Below the pieces are notes generated by a model. It worked only from the letters and a program-made list of their open reading frames with translations, was not told the DNA's origin and did no database searches. DNA of 64,000 bases from Amorphochlora amoebiformis (taxonomy: Eukaryota; Cercozoa; Chlorarachniophyceae), in the NCBI GenBank assembly GCA_054601695.1, contig BAAHQB010000039.1, forward strand, positions 434,001-498,000, written 5' to 3'. The translations under genes were made by a program, and so were the position numbers. Of this stretch, positions 62,141-64,000 are shown in pieces. Position 1 is the first letter of the stretch. Every line of letters starts with the position of its first letter.

Positions 62141-62224
62141 GAATATTATACCATGATATAGTACCATGATAGACTATCATGATATATCAACTTCATATAT
62201 TATATTATATAATGTATGTATATA

Positions 62225-62275
<51 letters not shown>

Positions 62276-62573
62276 GTATAACTGATATAATATATATATA
62301 TATATATGTACATATGTATAAGTAAATATACTGTTTATATATACATGTACATATATATATATATATATATATACATTTAAACATGTGCCAGACACAACAA
62401 ATAGCAAATCAATACATAACAATCCACCAGAATACTATACACATATACATGTACACATATTGTATATTATATATATATATATACACATATATATATATAT
62501 ATATATCACTATTCTCAGGCCCTCTCATTACAACCTCTCAAATCAGCGGTATTAATGTATATATGAACTATTC

Positions 62574-62604
<31 letters not shown>

Positions 62605-62610
62605 ATGTAC

Positions 62611-62677
<67 letters not shown>

Positions 62678-62737
62678 GCATGTATATATATATATATAAA
62701 TTTATGCATAAAAACTGTATGTATATCCTGTATATTT

Positions 62738-62792
<55 letters not shown>

Positions 62793-62975
62793 ATATATGT
62801 ATGTATATCGTGTGTGTTAATACGCATGTATGCTTTTTTATACTACAATATTTATATATGTATATACACATATGTACATGTATATGAATGCATTATAGGT
62901 ATATAGATATAATATGTATTATACTTTTATATACATATATATATATAGATTTATATACATTCACACTGAACATAT

Positions 62976-63006
<31 letters not shown>

Positions 63007-63118
63007 GTATATATGTACACACATATATATATGTATATATATACATAATATGTTGAAAAAATGTTACATTTATTTAAAAAAAATAATATGTAGATATCTA
63101 TTGTATATGTACATACAA

Positions 63119-63158
<40 letters not shown>

Positions 63159-64000
63159 CAACAAATATAAATACCACATTACAAATATCACATCAGCAAA
63201 TATGTTACACATGTGCACACACACACACGTGCATGCACACACACACACACATATGCATATGCATGTGTATGCATACGCATGCATTTGTGCACACACATTA
63301 CAAATACATCACATACACCAGACCGCAAGTTCAAGTCGCAGTATTGGCTTCCCCGTCGCCCCTCTCGGTGTTTCAACCCTAACCCTAACCCTAACCCTAA
63401 CCCTAACCCTAACCCTAACCCTAACCCTAACCCTAACCCTCCTCCACAGAGTGGGGCTATAGTGCTGTTAGGGATAACAGCAGATCGTGTTGTTGGGGGT
63501 GTTCGAGTGCTGTTGTGGTGATGTGTTGTGTGCACGTGTGTGTTGAATGCGGGTAAAGAAATGTGTAATGCGTCTTTGTGTGGGAATGCGTCTGTTAGGG
63601 CTAGGGTTAGGGTTAGGGTTAAGGATAGGGTTAGGGTTAGGGTTAGGGCTAGGGTTAGGGTTAGGGTTAAGGATAGGGTTTGGGTTAGGGTTAAGGATGG
63701 AGTTAGGGTTAGGGTTAAGGATAGGGTTCGGGTTAGGGTTAAGGATAGAGTTAGGGTTAGGGTTTAAGGATAGGGTTAGGGTTAGGGTTAAGGATAGAGT
63801 TAGGGTTAGTGTTTAAGGATAGGGTTAGGGTTAAGGTTAAGTTAGCGTTAGGAGTAGGGTTAGGGTTAGGGTTAGTATGCATAGGGCTAGGGTTAGTTTC
63901 ATTAGGTTAGGCTTAGGGTTAGCGTTAGGGTTAGGGTTAGGATCAGATTATTCAGCATGTCTTAGTCCGAGGACCATTGACTCCTACACAGAGTGGGGCT
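61371..64000. other. right end: repeats and exon-like islands
   Basis: 61371-61640 is GT-rich unique sequence. Exon-like islands: about 61786-61816 on the minus strand ([13 protein letters not shown] acceptor and GTAATA donor), 62519-62548 on the plus strand (CAG|GCCCTCTCATTACAACC, GTATTA donor), and 63328-63370 (open on both strands). The rest is (TA)n, a CA-rich run 63210-63300, and telomere-type arrays. No gene could be chained. Confidence 0.4.
63377..64000. repeat. CCCTAA then TTAGGG arrays with family A elements, open at window end
   Basis: CCCTAA 63377-63438; right half of a family A element 63439-63592; TTAGGG with recurrent TTAAGGATAGGG higher-order units 63594-63935; family A element from 63936 running off the window. 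Confidence 0.9.

Overview
This is nuclear DNA of a eukaryote, most likely a protist and possibly an alga. The evidence is GT-AG spliceosomal introns, interstitial TTAGGG telomere-type arrays, eIF5A with a hypusine loop, and leucine-rich-repeat and ankyrin proteins. I cannot name the species. Two proteins (renalase-like and CDGSH) start with a hydrophobic stretch followed by an Arg/Ser-rich segment. That would fit import into a secondary plastid or a mitochondrion, but this is inference.

Most of the window looks like junk: (TA)n arrays, TTAGGG arrays and (GA)n/(TC)n tracts. Nearly all long open frames in it ([30 protein letters not shown]) are translations of these repeats. The islands of ordinary sequence between the repeats are mostly exons of 24-200 bp. 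Joining them by splice signal and reading phase gives seven genes.

Layout. (1) <203-2058, plus: 3' end of a cofactor-dependent phosphoglycerate mutase. (2) 6506-21227, minus: renalase-like FAD amine oxidoreductase, 21 phase-compatible exons, about 490 aa. (3) 22404-23162, minus: CDGSH iron-sulfur protein (mitoNEET type), 4 exons. (4) 23447-24130, plus: eIF5A, 4 exons. (5) 25121-30743, minus: unknown acidic, partly coiled-coil protein of about 155 aa, 8 exons. (6) 31895-39687, minus: ankyrin-repeat protein. (7) 40895-about 60567, minus: leucine-rich-repeat protein of about 520 aa or more in about 30 exons spread over nearly 20 kb. The last 3.4 kb holds one unassigned open frame and more repeats.

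Genes 3 and 4 have lean, repeat-free introns (50-176 bp). Their neighbours have introns of hundreds to thousands of bases made almost wholly of simple repeats. The repeats supply the splice signals themselves: GTATAT or GTTAGG as donors, TATAG or TTAG as acceptors. Many exons are followed or preceded by one to seven whole or decayed tandem copies of themselves with their flanking (TA)n. A second signal is a dispersed non-coding element of about 100-150 bp, in two related families, embedded in TTAGGG arrays more than 20 times on both strands. It contains two short hairpins whose stems differ by compensatory changes.

All gene models were made by eye. No expression or database evidence was available.
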